DNA of 64,000 bases, taken from the NCBI RefSeq assembly GCF_021130785.1, contig NW_025778018.1, positions 27,327-91,326 of the forward strand, in the 5' to 3' direction. Under the pieces are notes generated by a model. It worked only from the letters and a program-made list of their open reading frames with translations, did not search any database and was not told where the DNA came from. Positions 1-7,364 of this stretch are shown piece after piece. Position 1 is the stretch's first letter. Each line of letters opens with the position of its first letter. This stretch comes from Homalodisca vitripennis. Its lineage: Eukaryota; Arthropoda; Insecta; Hemiptera; Cicadellidae. The translations under genes and the position numbers were made by a program.

Positions 1-1
1 C

Positions 2-541
2 GATTTGACAAAACTCGATGGAATTATTAATTATATTTATGCTCAAGAAAAGGCTGGAAACAACAATTTTTTGAACGAAAAGAAAGCGATTAAAGATTTT
101 ATTTCGAACAAACTTGATGAAATGATTGAAAAACCTGATGGAATTAAATATTTAAAACGAGTTTTGCCGGCAATAAGTTCATCTATGATTGAAGGTAGTG
201 GACTTTTGAATGATTTTATCAACAATTTACCTTTTGAATTACACGTACCAACTTATCAGTATCTGGGGCCTGGCACAAAACTCGAAAAAAGACTAAAAAG
301 AGGAGATCCTGGTATAAATAAATTAGATCAAGCTGCTATGGAACACGATATTTTTTATGCAAAACATAGAGACACAAATTCCAGACATATCGCAGATAAA
401 GTTTTGCAAGATAAGGCAATGGATAGATTTTTATCAAAAGATGCTAGTTTAGGTGAAAGATTTGTTGCGCTTCCAACAGCTGGAGCAATGTTTTTGAAGA
501 GAAAACTAGGAATGGGAATCGAAGAGAACTTGAAATTTTAA
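2..541 (+). CDS. Virion protein with parvovirus-type PLA2 domain, 3' part (cut by window edge)
   Basis: This is the C-terminal 179 residues of the gene that is complete at 14688-15995. The reading frame is open to the window edge, so no start is visible. The phospholipase A2 signature is present: a calcium-loop-like YLGPGT and a catalytic HD pair in MEHDIFYA, as in the VP1 unique region of parvoviruses, where PLA2 helps virions leave endosomes. An IEGSG motif just upstream of the domain is a candidate adenain cleavage site. The gene ends 8 bp before the next start codon. Near-identity to unit 2, with a few substitutions around the calcium loop (PTYQY versus PGYEY), shows that the two copies are separate sequences. 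Confidence 0.85.
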   Translation, partial: DLTKLDGIINYIYAQEKAGNNNFLNEKKAIKDFISNKLDEMIEKPDGIKYLKRVLPAISSSMIEGSGLLNDFINNLPFELHVPTYQYLGPGTKLEKRLKRGDPGINKLDQAAMEHDIFYAKHRDTNSRHIADKVLQDKAMDRFLSKDASLGERFVALPTAGAMFLKRKLGMGIEENLKF

Positions 542-549
542 CTATATAA

Positions 550-1008
550 ATGGAGGTGAACGTAAACTTCAGCAAAAATCAGAAAGAAAAAATAAAATCC
601 GCTTTTAAGAAGAAAATACCCGTTAGTATTCAATTTAAAATAGATCAACTAAAAAATGGCGAAGATAAGATATTTTTAACAAATAGACAATACAATAAAC
701 TCGAAAAACATAAGAAAAACAATAAAGGAACCAGAATAGAATTTTCTTATAATCAGTTGAAAGAACTCAAAAATGGTGGACTTTTGAAAGATTTATTAGA
801 TTTTGGAGAAAATATTCCAGTTGTTAAAAATGTTGTTCCTTATGTTCGTAAAGCTGCTCCAATCGTTAAAAAAGATGTGATTCCTATTGTTCGAAACATT
901 TTAAATTGGTTAGATAAAGAGTTGGAAGATGTTACAGGATCTGGATTAGATGAAAAAACTTTGAATTACGTGAAATCAAACATTGAAAAAAAAAATTTAA
1001 ACCTTTAA
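550..1008 (+). CDS. Polinton core/pX-pVI-like amphipathic protein
   Basis: This 152-aa basic protein belongs to a family I recognise as common in Polinton/adintovirus virion clusters. It has an N-terminal part rich in Lys and alternating hydrophobic residues, then a Gly-Gly turn near residue 77, and a C-terminal half of repeated amphipathic segments rich in Val, Pro and Lys (about residues 88-125). By position before the protease it may correspond to adenovirus minor core or membrane-active proteins; this is inference. It starts at ATG 550 in a TATAAATGG context, 8 bp after the PLA2 stop. A VTGSG motif lies near the end. The last codons run into a 10-A tract where the frame ends, and the protease frame begins on the other side. 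Confidence 0.65.
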   Translation: MEVNVNFSKNQKEKIKSAFKKKIPVSIQFKIDQLKNGEDKIFLTNRQYNKLEKHKKNNKGTRIEFSYNQLKELKNGGLLKDLLDFGENIPVVKNVVPYVRKAAPIVKKDVIPIVRNILNWLDKELEDVTGSGLDEKTLNYVKSNIEKKNLNL

Positions 1009-1019
1009 CATTCGGGGAA

Positions 1020-1415
1020 TTGGAAGAAATCTGCAAAAATATTAAACATTTTAGAGGAATCTTCATGAGAGATACATTACCTGAAAAAGTTAAGAAATTT
1101 GAATGTGGAATTGTGAATTTAGACTCGATTATGGGAAGTGGAACACATTGGATTTGTTATTATAAAAATGATAAGAATGCATATTATTTTGATTCGTATG
1201 GAAGAATTGAGGACAAACCACCTATAGAATTGATTAAATATTTGAAAAAATCAAGCGTCTATTACAATGATTCTCAGATTCAAGACTATAAAGATCCCCC
1301 AATTTGTGGTCATTTATGTGTTTTTGTTTTGAATGAACTGAGTACTGGTAAAGATTTTAAAGAAGTTGTTAACAAATTATTGCTTAATAAATATGGATTC
1401 ACAAAATATTTTTGA
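1020..1415 (+). CDS. Adenain-type cysteine protease (start unresolved)
   Basis: This is a C5-family maturation protease like adenovirus adenain. It shows HFRGIFMRD near the N terminus, the catalytic histidine in GTHW, a YYFDSYG block, and the nucleophile cysteine in CGHLC. In adenovirus this enzyme cleaves virion precursors. There is no ATG in frame before codon 16 of the stretch given. Comparison with the homologue at 49961-50354 shows that conserved residues extend further upstream, right up to the 10-A tract at about 986-995. That tract separates this frame from the preceding gene. The protein is therefore either translated by frameshifting from the 550-1008 gene, begins at a non-AUG codon, or is broken. 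The 3' end overlaps the fibre gene start by 23 bp. Confidence 0.75.
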   Translation: MEEICKNIKHFRGIFMRDTLPEKVKKFECGIVNLDSIMGSGTHWICYYKNDKNAYYFDSYGRIEDKPPIELIKYLKKSSVYYNDSQIQDYKDPPICGHLCVFVLNELSTGKDFKEVVNKLLLNKYGFTKYF

Positions 1416-2526
1416 CGTATTTGGAACACAAATTATTCAAAATGTAGATAATAGTTTGAATTTTGATAGTTTGAGAAATGAGTTTGATAACAAGTTAGAA
1501 AATGTATTACAAAACCTTCCAGATTCAGATATGTTTGCTGTCGAGATTGAAGATTTTAAAGCAGAATATGATAACAAACTTGCAAATTTCATGAGTTCAA
1601 ATGAAGTTGCTGATAAAATAAAAACATTGGAAAAAGAAGTTGATGATGGTGTAAAAAAATTATTTACCAATTTAATGTCTCACATCGAAAAAGCTGATGA
1701 AATTACTGAAGCGATCAAAGTTGAAAAGAATTATGTTAGTTTGGCTAATAAGAAAAGAATTGTCGGTGTTCGACCTGGTATTGACAAACATGATGTTGTT
1801 GTTAAAGAACAAATTTTAAAACCTCTAAAATTATCAGAAAACATCGATATTGTTGATTTACATGATCCGAATGTTAAAAATGCCTTAGATTTTAAAGGAA
1901 AAAGAATTAGCGGTGTTAGTAAAGGAATTAATCCATTTGATGTTGTTGTAATGATTCAATTAGAAGATCCTATTAAAATGTTTAATGAACTAAAACAAAA
2001 TTATGAGAATCATAAACAGCATGTTAAAGATTTTACAACAGAAGTCTATGAAAAACTTGATGAAAGAAGTAAAAGATCTATAGAAAATTGTGATGAAAAA
2101 TTTACAAATTTTGAGGAAAATTTCAATCTATATAAAGGCGATCTTTATGGAAAAATAACAAACTTTTTGGAACATTTCGCTAAATTTCAAGAGGGTTTTA
2201 ATGAAACCGATAGAAAAAATGGTGAAGTTTTTAAAAGAGTAGTTACTAATCAATCTTTACTTCATGATAAATTAATTAAACTAGAAGAAAACTTTGGCGA
2301 AATTAATGAAAAAGTTATAAAAAATAAGCAGTCTTTTGATAAGTTTAGTTTAGATGCCACAAAAACTTTTGAGAATATTGATCATAAACTCGTTGAATAC
2401 AACGATTTATATCTCGATAAAGTAAATAAACTAGAAGAAAACTTTAATAAATTTAAAGAAGATGTCGATAAAACTTTTGAAAACATCGACAACAGATTTA
2501 ATGGAGTAGGTGGTTACGATGACTAA
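1393..2526 (+). CDS. Coiled-coil fibre-like virion protein
   Basis: This protein of about 377 residues starts at ATG 1393 inside the protease 3' end, in a TAAATATGG context. The first half contains two copies of a short unit: a KKRIVGVRPGIDKHDVVV-type segment and a related KRISGVSKGINPFDVVV segment. These resemble the beta-strand modules of the fibre-like proteins of Polintons; the element 2 protein at 50929-51549 has KKRRIVNVSASINDNDVV. The second half is long alpha-helical coiled coil with repeats such as LDKVNKLEENFNKFKEDV. I infer a trimeric fibre or tail attached to the capsid. The shaft at about 2076-2405 differs completely from unit 2 while the flanks are nearly identical. Confidence 0.6.
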   Translation: MDSQNIFDVFGTQIIQNVDNSLNFDSLRNEFDNKLENVLQNLPDSDMFAVEIEDFKAEYDNKLANFMSSNEVADKIKTLEKEVDDGVKKLFTNLMSHIEKADEITEAIKVEKNYVSLANKKRIVGVRPGIDKHDVVVKEQILKPLKLSENIDIVDLHDPNVKNALDFKGKRISGVSKGINPFDVVVMIQLEDPIKMFNELKQNYENHKQHVKDFTTEVYEKLDERSKRSIENCDEKFTNFEENFNLYKGDLYGKITNFLEHFAKFQEGFNETDRKNGEVFKRVVTNQSLLHDKLIKLEENFGEINEKVIKNKQSFDKFSLDATKTFENIDHKLVEYNDLYLDKVNKLEENFNKFKEDVDKTFENIDNRFNGVGGYDD

Positions 2527-2540
2527 TTTTCCTTATATAA

Positions 2541-2684
2541 ATGGCGCTCATATATTGTGTGAGATGTAAAGAGAAAACTGCCACAAACGATATAAAATAC
2601 TATGCAAATATCAATGGAGTTAAGAGAATTTCTGGAAAATGTGCTGAATGTAACGCAAAAAAGAGCCAATTTATAAAAACTTGA
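2541..2684 (+). CDS. Small zinc-ribbon protein (47 aa)
   Basis: A 47-codon gene in a perfect TATAAATGG start context, 14 bp after the fibre stop. It has two Cys pairs, CVRC near the N terminus and CAEC near the C terminus, separated by about 25 residues, and a basic tail. Short proteins of this pattern (DUF5679-like) accompany structural genes in many Polintons and large DNA viruses. The role is unknown, possibly nucleic-acid binding. The gene is conserved and intact in unit 2 (17857-18000). Confidence 0.7.
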   Translation: MALIYCVRCKEKTATNDIKYYANINGVKRISGKCAECNAKKSQFIKT

Positions 2685-2712
2685 TTTTGAAATTTTTTCT
2701 TAATAAATAGAG

Positions 2713-3111
2713 ATGGCGGGACATTACAGTGCTTTCGATCTTTTTATAATGCAACACGAAAGAGATTTGAAAAAAGAACATTGGGATGACATTTCTCAAA
2801 AATATGAATTATCCGAAGATATGATGAGATTATACGTAAACAAATTGAATTGGTATAACATTGCAAAATATCAAACTTTATCATCAGAGTTCATTCAAGA
2901 AAATATACATTATCAATTAAAAGATCATATGTCTGTTCTTTGTCTCTATCAACACTTGAGTATAAAGTTTTTGGATGAAAATAAAGATACAGTTGATTGG
3001 AACAATATTATAGATAGCGGTTACTATCCTGTGCAGATTTTATTGAAATATGTGACCGAGATCGCAAAATTTAAGGAAGAGAATCCTGAATATGACGAAG
3101 TAGATCATTAA
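2713..3111 (+). CDS. Hypothetical protein, 132 aa
   Basis: I do not recognise a family with certainty. The protein is acidic and aromatic-rich, with repeating short helices of the type DISQKYELSEDMMRLYVNKLNW, YNIAKYQTLSSEFIQENIH and LSIKFLDENKDTVDWNNII. This spacing looks like a helical repeat seen in proteins of large DNA viruses (W/L-x-x-I...-Y-x-x-LS-x-x-FI). The start is ATG 2713 after TAATAAATAGAG. The unit 2 copy is broken by a stop codon. Its position between the zinc ribbon and the membrane peptide suggests an accessory virion or assembly role; this is inference. Confidence 0.6.
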   Translation: MAGHYSAFDLFIMQHERDLKKEHWDDISQKYELSEDMMRLYVNKLNWYNIAKYQTLSSEFIQENIHYQLKDHMSVLCLYQHLSIKFLDENKDTVDWNNIIDSGYYPVQILLKYVTEIAKFKEENPEYDEVDH

Positions 3112-3113
3112 AA

Positions 3114-3194
3114 ATGACTCTAATCTTTTTAATTATTTTACTAAAATTTATATCTTTTCTTATAAAAACGTACATTAGATCGATGAAAAAATGA
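3114..3194 (+). CDS. Single-pass membrane peptide, 26 aa
   Basis: A 26-residue open frame starts 3 bp after the stop of the 132-aa gene. After Met-Thr it is almost entirely hydrophobic (Leu, Ile, Phe) for about 16 residues and ends in a basic tail with Lys, Arg and a terminal Met-Lys-Lys. It is base-for-base conserved in unit 2 (18429-18509). The compact location in a gene cluster and the clean transmembrane-plus-basic-tail pattern support a real micro-gene. Its function is unknown. Confidence 0.45.
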   Translation: MTLIFLIILLKFISFLIKTYIRSMKK

Positions 3195-3232
3195 TACACG
3201 ATGTTTAAAATTTCTAAATTTTCTCTTATTAA

Positions 3233-4426
3233 ATGGCGGACTACAGAAAATATGCTAGTGATATTGAAAGGGCGGAGTTTAAAAATTTCTATCCAATTAG
3301 TAAACAACATTTGAATGAACCGAATAAAAGAACTGAGTTTAATATTGATTTTGGAGATAACTTTTGCTCGTCTAACTTCCAGTTTTATATTTCTGGAACT
3401 TTAACAAAACAAGATGGTCAAGCATATCTTGGAACTGATAATGTTAGATTAATCGATAATTTTATACCGTTTTTATTTTCTAAGATTGAAGTAAGAAAAC
3501 ACAATAAATTGATAGAAGAAGTCGAAAACTGTGGCCAATTAAGCACAATTAAAGGAACTATTTCGTATTCAAAAAGTGATGTTATTTCTCAAACTTCTAA
3601 TGGCTTTGAATCAGATTTTAAATTTGGTGTTTTTGAAGCAGCTGGAAATTTATCTCATTTTGGATTAGGATTTTTTGAAAATGTTACTATTCCGATCTAT
3701 AAAGGAGGATTTTATCTAAGTTTTATAAGAGCAGAAGACGATGATGTGATTCTGAAGACTGCAACTGGAAATGTTATGCCTGTTGATGGAAAAATAACAA
3801 TTACAGATTTTTTTATTAGAGTTCCAATGATTGATTATAAAATCACGAGTAAAATAAGGTTGATTGATGAAATTACAAAAAGTCAAAACATTATGTTTAA
3901 TTTTCTAGATTGGCAATGTATTGAACAAAAAGGTATTTCCGGAACAACTTATTCGTTCGATATCACAAATATTTATAGAAATATCTTCAATCCCAAGTTC
4001 GTTATCATAGGTTTTCAAACAGGTAGACAGAATAATCAAGAAAAAAATCCTTCAAAGTTTGATAGTTTGGATGTAAAAAATATCAGAGTAAAATTGAACG
4101 GTTCTTATTATCCAGATGAATTACAAAATTTAAACATTTCCGGAGGTCTTTTCAGAATCATGTATCAGATGTATCAAGATTTTAAGAAAGTTTACTGTAA
4201 TAATAAGGAAATGTATTACAATCCTAAAGAATTTTTAGCGAATAGACCTATTTATGTCATTGATACAACAAAGAGTTTGACAAATATTTCTGGTTCAAAG
4301 AACGATATAATTATCAATATGGATTTTCAAAAAGCTGTTACAAACTCGACATGTTATGTGGTTGTGGTTTCTGAGAAATTTTTAGCCTATGATGTGATTA
4401 AGAACGATATTAGAGAAATTCAGTAA
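3233..4426 (+). CDS. Major capsid protein (double jelly-roll type)
   Basis: This 397-aa protein is homologous along its length to the 401-aa protein at 47885-49090. Shared landmarks are the FLF block after about residue 80, VIIGFQT near residue 260, a SYYP/KYYP block and an Asp/Thr-rich C-terminal strand region. Proteins of this size and pattern form the hexon-like capsid shell in Polintons and adintoviruses. I infer double jelly-roll fold from family knowledge, not from visible motifs. The start is ATG 3233 in TATTAAATGG. The gene is the last of the rightward structural run and is followed by the non-coding region. It is intact here and in unit 2. Confidence 0.8.
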   Translation: MADYRKYASDIERAEFKNFYPISKQHLNEPNKRTEFNIDFGDNFCSSNFQFYISGTLTKQDGQAYLGTDNVRLIDNFIPFLFSKIEVRKHNKLIEEVENCGQLSTIKGTISYSKSDVISQTSNGFESDFKFGVFEAAGNLSHFGLGFFENVTIPIYKGGFYLSFIRAEDDDVILKTATGNVMPVDGKITITDFFIRVPMIDYKITSKIRLIDEITKSQNIMFNFLDWQCIEQKGISGTTYSFDITNIYRNIFNPKFVIIGFQTGRQNNQEKNPSKFDSLDVKNIRVKLNGSYYPDELQNLNISGGLFRIMYQMYQDFKKVYCNNKEMYYNPKEFLANRPIYVIDTTKSLTNISGSKNDIIINMDFQKAVTNSTCYVVVVSEKFLAYDVIKNDIREIQ

Positions 4427-5718
4427 AAATCGCGTTATTCGTCGGATAGTTTTAAAACTTTACAGAATTGTTAAAGACATTGATAAAAGTTTACATTTTA
4501 AATTGCATTAAAAAATTTTGAAAAATAGGGATGATATTAGGAAAAAAACTATTTCAAGGTCATGGACCGGAAGTGGTGATTTTAAAAAATACTTTAATAT
4601 TTACTGATCCTATATACCAAATTTCATCAAAAAAGCTCCAATAGTTCTCGAGATATAAGAGTTTAAAGATAAGGGATGATTGGGGTAGATTTTGAAAATT
4701 TTGTTATTTTCATGAAATTTTAAGTTGAACTCGCTTGTTTTTGAAGTTTCAGATTTTTCCGATAAAATTTTTTATTTTTCTTTGAATATTAAGAAATAGG
4801 GGATGATTTCACCCTTATGGATAAGTTAAGTCGAAAGAGTTAAGTATTTACTATATGTGTACCAAATTTCATTAAAATCGGTTGAGTGGTTTTTTAACAA
4901 CAAGGTTTGAAATAAATATTGATATTCACTTATTTAATATACATTGGAAACTATAACAGTTCTAATATCGATTGTAACCATCGATTTTTATTATCGATAA
5001 AACTTCGATATTCATAATCGTTTATCGCACGGAAAAAATTTTCATCATGGGCGTTGGCCACGTATAGTCAGTCATGCTTGATCCTCCTCTATTTTAACGA
5101 AATTTAACAAGATATATCATCAATTAGAAGATTCTAATGTATTTGCAAGTTGAAGAAAGAAGATATAGACTTTATATGAAGTAAGAAGATTGTGTGATGT
5201 TCTGTGTTTCTTGTTAAAAGTGAAGTGAAGTGTTCCACTGGGCGTTGCCATTCATAGTGTTATTATATTTTATAAGTTACTTTTATATTTGGGACTCGAA
5301 GAAAGACGTTACAAGAAGATTGTGAATTTGTGTAGACAATCTAAACTGTGATAAAACATTGTGTGAAAATAGTGTTCATTTGTAATACAGAATTAAGTGT
5401 TTTTACAGTGATTTCATAGTCTCACACGGCGTGAGAAAAGCAAGGTAATTGTTTGGTGTCACTACTGTCCTTGTACCACACACGGCGTGTGCAAAGCAAG
5501 GTCAAGCGTTAGTGACACAAACGCCTCTCACATGTTTCAATAAAATGAGATTCGAGGTCAAGCGTTAGTGGTACAAACGCTCACAGCAGACGTCACAAAT
5601 CTACAGTTGATTGAAATAAAATATATGATACCTTTCTTCTTCTCCCATTCCCAATTTCTTAGAAGTTAAGTAGATATCGCAAAAACACGAACACTAACAA
5701 CACTCATTTTGTATGTCT
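4427..5718. other. 1.3-kb non-coding region with hairpins, part of the element
   Basis: No credible coding frame is present, yet the sequence is kept almost unchanged in unit 2 (19745-21045), so it belongs to the element. The first part carries the motif 'accaaatttcatcaaaa', repeated as 'accaaatttcattaaaa', a phrase I associate with insect interspersed repeats. The second part has two short stem-loops with the same ACGGC loop but different stems (5420-5436 and 5477-5491), each followed by AAAGCAAGGT, and two GCGTT...AACGC stems (5506-5524, 5562-5580). Phrases GGGCGTTG...ATAGT occur twice. A structured RNA, replication or packaging signal, or an absorbed repeat are all possible. Confidence 0.6.
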
Positions 5719-5964
5719 TTAACAATAATTGATGATGTTCATATTATTCTCTTTCATTCCTTCTAAAACTTCAAAAATATACTCTTTCGCTGATGAAAAA
5801 TCTCGATTTCTCCCGTAATAATCTTTATAATCGTACACATAATATCCTAAATAGTTGTACAATAGAATGAAATTATTTCTATTTATCTCTGTTGTAGAAA
5901 TGTAAACACAAACATTTGCGCTGAAAAATTTATATCTCGGCAGACTTAGTTCCATAATCTCCAT
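5719..5964 (-). CDS. Hypothetical protein, 81 aa
   Basis: A small Tyr/Asn-rich protein starts with MEIMELSLPRYKFFSAN and ends NIINYC. I recognise no family. The start codon has TATAAATGG directly upstream on its strand. It is divergent from the VLTF3-like gene with only 24 bp between the two start codons, so the two genes must share a promoter region. It is conserved in unit 2 with a few substitutions (21046-21291), which argues that it is a real gene. Confidence 0.6.
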   Translation of the reverse strand: MEIMELSLPRYKFFSANVCVYISTTEINRNNFILLYNYLGYYVYDYKDYYGRNRDFSSAKEYIFEVLEGMKENNMNIINYC

Positions 5965-5988
5965 TTATAAAAAAATCTTTTTGTTTAA
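5965..5988. promoter_or_regulatory. 24-bp divergent promoter with TATAAATGG / TTTAAATGG on opposite strands
   Basis: The minus-strand gene starts at 5964 and the plus-strand gene at 5989. The 24 bases between them read as a T/A-rich tract with a TAAATG-type element touching each ATG. No room exists for separate host-type promoters and 5' leaders. The same arrangement is kept in unit 2 at 21292-21315. Confidence 0.55.
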
Positions 5989-6498
5989 ATGGAAGAGTAT
6001 AATGCCAACTGTTACAAGTGTTCTAATAGAGGAGAAATTATCGATAAAAGATATTTAGTTTGTAGAGGTTGTAATTTAATTTTGTTAGAAAGACCTAAAC
6101 CTAAGAAATTTCGAAATAAATTAACACATTTGAATAACCTGCTTACAAAATTGCAATATGGAGACAAGAAGCAAACAAAATTTGTTACAGAATTTAGAAA
6201 ACAGAATAAAAATTTTTACTTATCTCTTGGAACCATTGACAAAATTATTTTCCTTTTCAAAGAATACATTAGGTTTGTTGGTTTAAATACACACGTTTAT
6301 TATGAAAAGATATTACCTGTATTTTTTCATTATCTGGATGTTGAATTTGTCTACGATTTTAAGCCAGAAATCCTCGATGATTTTATAGTACATTTGGAGA
6401 AATTAAACGAGGAACCTCTTGAAAAGAATGCGGTTTTACTCACATTCTCCCCGACTTCTCGAGTGATTGTTAGCAAATTTCATTATTTCCGTTTATAG
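5989..6498 (+). CDS. VLTF3-like late transcription factor (tentative)
   Basis: This 169-aa protein has an N-terminal zinc ribbon, CYKC at about residue 8 and CRGC about 17 residues later. A Lys/Arg block and the helix LTHLNNLLTKLQ follow, then a long helical region with VYYEKILPVFFHYL and PEILDDFIVHLEKL, and a C-terminal Arg...FHYF. In that order these match my memory of the poxvirus late transcription factor VLTF-3 fold of large DNA viruses (zinc ribbon, H..L..LQ, K-Y-Y-E-x-I, P-x-x-x-x-x-F). The assignment is by pattern, not by search. It would suit the TAAATG promoters of this element. It starts at ATG 5989 and its stop abuts the terminal repeat. Confidence 0.5.
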   Translation: MEEYNANCYKCSNRGEIIDKRYLVCRGCNLILLERPKPKKFRNKLTHLNNLLTKLQYGDKKQTKFVTEFRKQNKNFYLSLGTIDKIIFLFKEYIRFVGLNTHVYYEKILPVFFHYLDVEFVYDFKPEILDDFIVHLEKLNEEPLEKNAVLLTFSPTSRVIVSKFHYFRL

Positions 6499-6771
6499 AT
6501 TTTTTATTAAGATTTCTGGATTTTTTCATTAAAACAGCTTAAGAAATTAGAAGCCTACAATGAACAGTAAAACAGCTATAGATTCGGTTATTTAACATTC
6601 GTGGTTTCCTGTTAGATTTCTTAGATTTGTTTATGGTTCAATGGACAGTATTTTACATTCGTGGTTTCCTGTTAGATTTCTTAGATTTGTTTATGGTTCA
6701 ATGGACAGTATTTTACATTGATTTTCTGTCTGTCCCAAAAGTGGTCTAGAACCGGCATATTCATATCTACT
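6499..6771 (+). repeat. Right terminal inverted repeat of unit 1, with 60-bp internal tandem duplication
   Basis: The sequence is the reverse complement of 6788-7003, from the gene stop to the terminal ...CATATCTACT. It has one extra 60-bp copy of the segment that runs from the 'acattcgtgg' phrase to 'cagtatttt' (about 6595-6714). Together with 6788-7003 it forms a long near-perfect palindrome around a 16-bp AT/TG spacer. Confidence 0.9.
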
Positions 6772-6787
6772 TATATATATATATGTG
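6772..6787. repeat. (TA)n-TGTG spacer between units; contains the 6-bp target duplication TATGTG
   Basis: The sixteen bases between the two AGTAGA-type ends are a dinucleotide tract. Its last six (6782-6787) are TATGTG. The six bases after the right end of unit 2 (22037-22042) are also TATGTG. This is the 6-bp duplication expected of Polinton integration, into a host (TA)n(TG)n microsatellite. The first six bases, TATATA, would be the right-hand duplication of unit 1. Confidence 0.8.
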
Positions 6788-7003
6788 AGTAGATATGAAT
6801 ATGCCGGTTCTAGACCACTTTTGGGACAGACAGAAAATCAATGTAAAATACTGTCCATTGAACCATAAACAAATCTAATAAAATCTAACAGGAAAGCACG
6901 AATGTTAAATAACCGAATCTTTAGCTGTTTTACTGTTCAATGTTTGCTTCTACATTTATAAGCTGTTTTAATGAAAAAATCAAAAAATCTTAATAAAAAA
7001 TCT
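6788..7003 (+). repeat. Left terminal inverted repeat of unit 2
   Basis: It pairs almost perfectly with the right repeat of unit 1 (6499-6771) but clearly less well with unit 2's own right repeat (21823-22036). In the latter only the outer 45 bp and scattered blocks remain close. It runs exactly up to the stop codon of the first gene at 7004. Confidence 0.88.
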
Positions 7004-7312
7004 TTATTCTACAAAGTTAATTGTAACACAGTCTTTATCTTTAATAGTCTTCTTTCCAGTAACAACCAAGTGTAATTTTTCATTTTTGTTTAATTCTTTA
7101 ATCTTTTTCTCATCCAAAACAGTCAAAAATCTGTTCGGCAAGTGTACTTTACAATCTTCCAACTCGGCAATTATTGTAAACCCGAATTTATCTTTCATTT
7201 TCTCTAAATTCAAGATTCTATATCTCTTTTTTTCTTCCAATTCCACTAATTTCTTATATTCTTTGAATCTTAGTTCACCAACCTTATTCAACTCTTGTAA
7301 CAGCGCTGCCAT
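7004..7312 (-). CDS. Small conserved protein, possible OB-fold/ssDNA-binding (102 aa)
   Basis: A Lys/Glu-rich 102-residue protein with a helical N terminus (ELEEKKRYRILNLEKMKDKF) is followed by alternating short strands: FGFTIIAELEDCKVHLPNRF, EKLHLVVTGKK and CVTINFVE. The strand pattern and the LPNRF phrase resemble short proteins I associate with insect Polinton-like elements. An OB-fold single-stranded DNA-binding role next to PolB is a guess. The start is ATG 7312 in a TAATAAATGG context on the minus strand, touching a 48-bp palindrome. Confidence 0.55.
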   Translation of the reverse strand: MAALLQELNKVGELRFKEYKKLVELEEKKRYRILNLEKMKDKFGFTIIAELEDCKVHLPNRFLTVLDEKKIKELNKNEKLHLVVTGKKTIKDKDCVTINFVE

Positions 7313-7315
7313 TTA

Positions 7316-7363
7316 TTATAGAAAAATCTTTTAACTAAATTTAGTTAAAAGATTTTTCTATAA
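7316..7363. promoter_or_regulatory. 48-bp perfect palindrome
   Basis: Bases 7316-7339 are the exact reverse complement of 7340-7363 (centre CTAAA/TTTAG). It sits just upstream of the divergently oriented small gene and before the 97-bp repeats, about 0.5 kb from the left end. It could be a hairpin origin, a dimeric protein-binding site or a bidirectional promoter. Confidence 0.8.
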
Positions 7364-7364
7364 C

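Larger units (their letters stand above)
1..6771 (+). mobile_element. Element 1, unit 1: right part of a Polinton/adintovirus-like element
   Basis: Base 1 matches base 15455 of unit 2, and the two copies stay collinear and nearly identical for about 6.6 kb (PLA2 end through the VLTF3-like gene). Unit 1 therefore enters the window in mid-gene, and its left 8.7 kb lies outside. Its right end is the inverted repeat ending ...CATATCTACT at 6771, immediately followed by TATATA. The genes are short, AT-rich and closely packed. Differences from unit 2 include an open 132-aa gene, an unshifted fibre gene and a 60-bp duplication inside the terminal repeat. Assignment to the Polinton/adintovirus assemblage rests on the capsid, adenain and PLA2 genes here and on the PolB and ATPase of unit 2. 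Confidence 0.9.

Noticed and set aside
4427..5718. Search for a hidden or decayed integrase in element 1's long gap
   Set aside because: All six frames are short with no catalytic motif, and the sequence is non-coding in both units.
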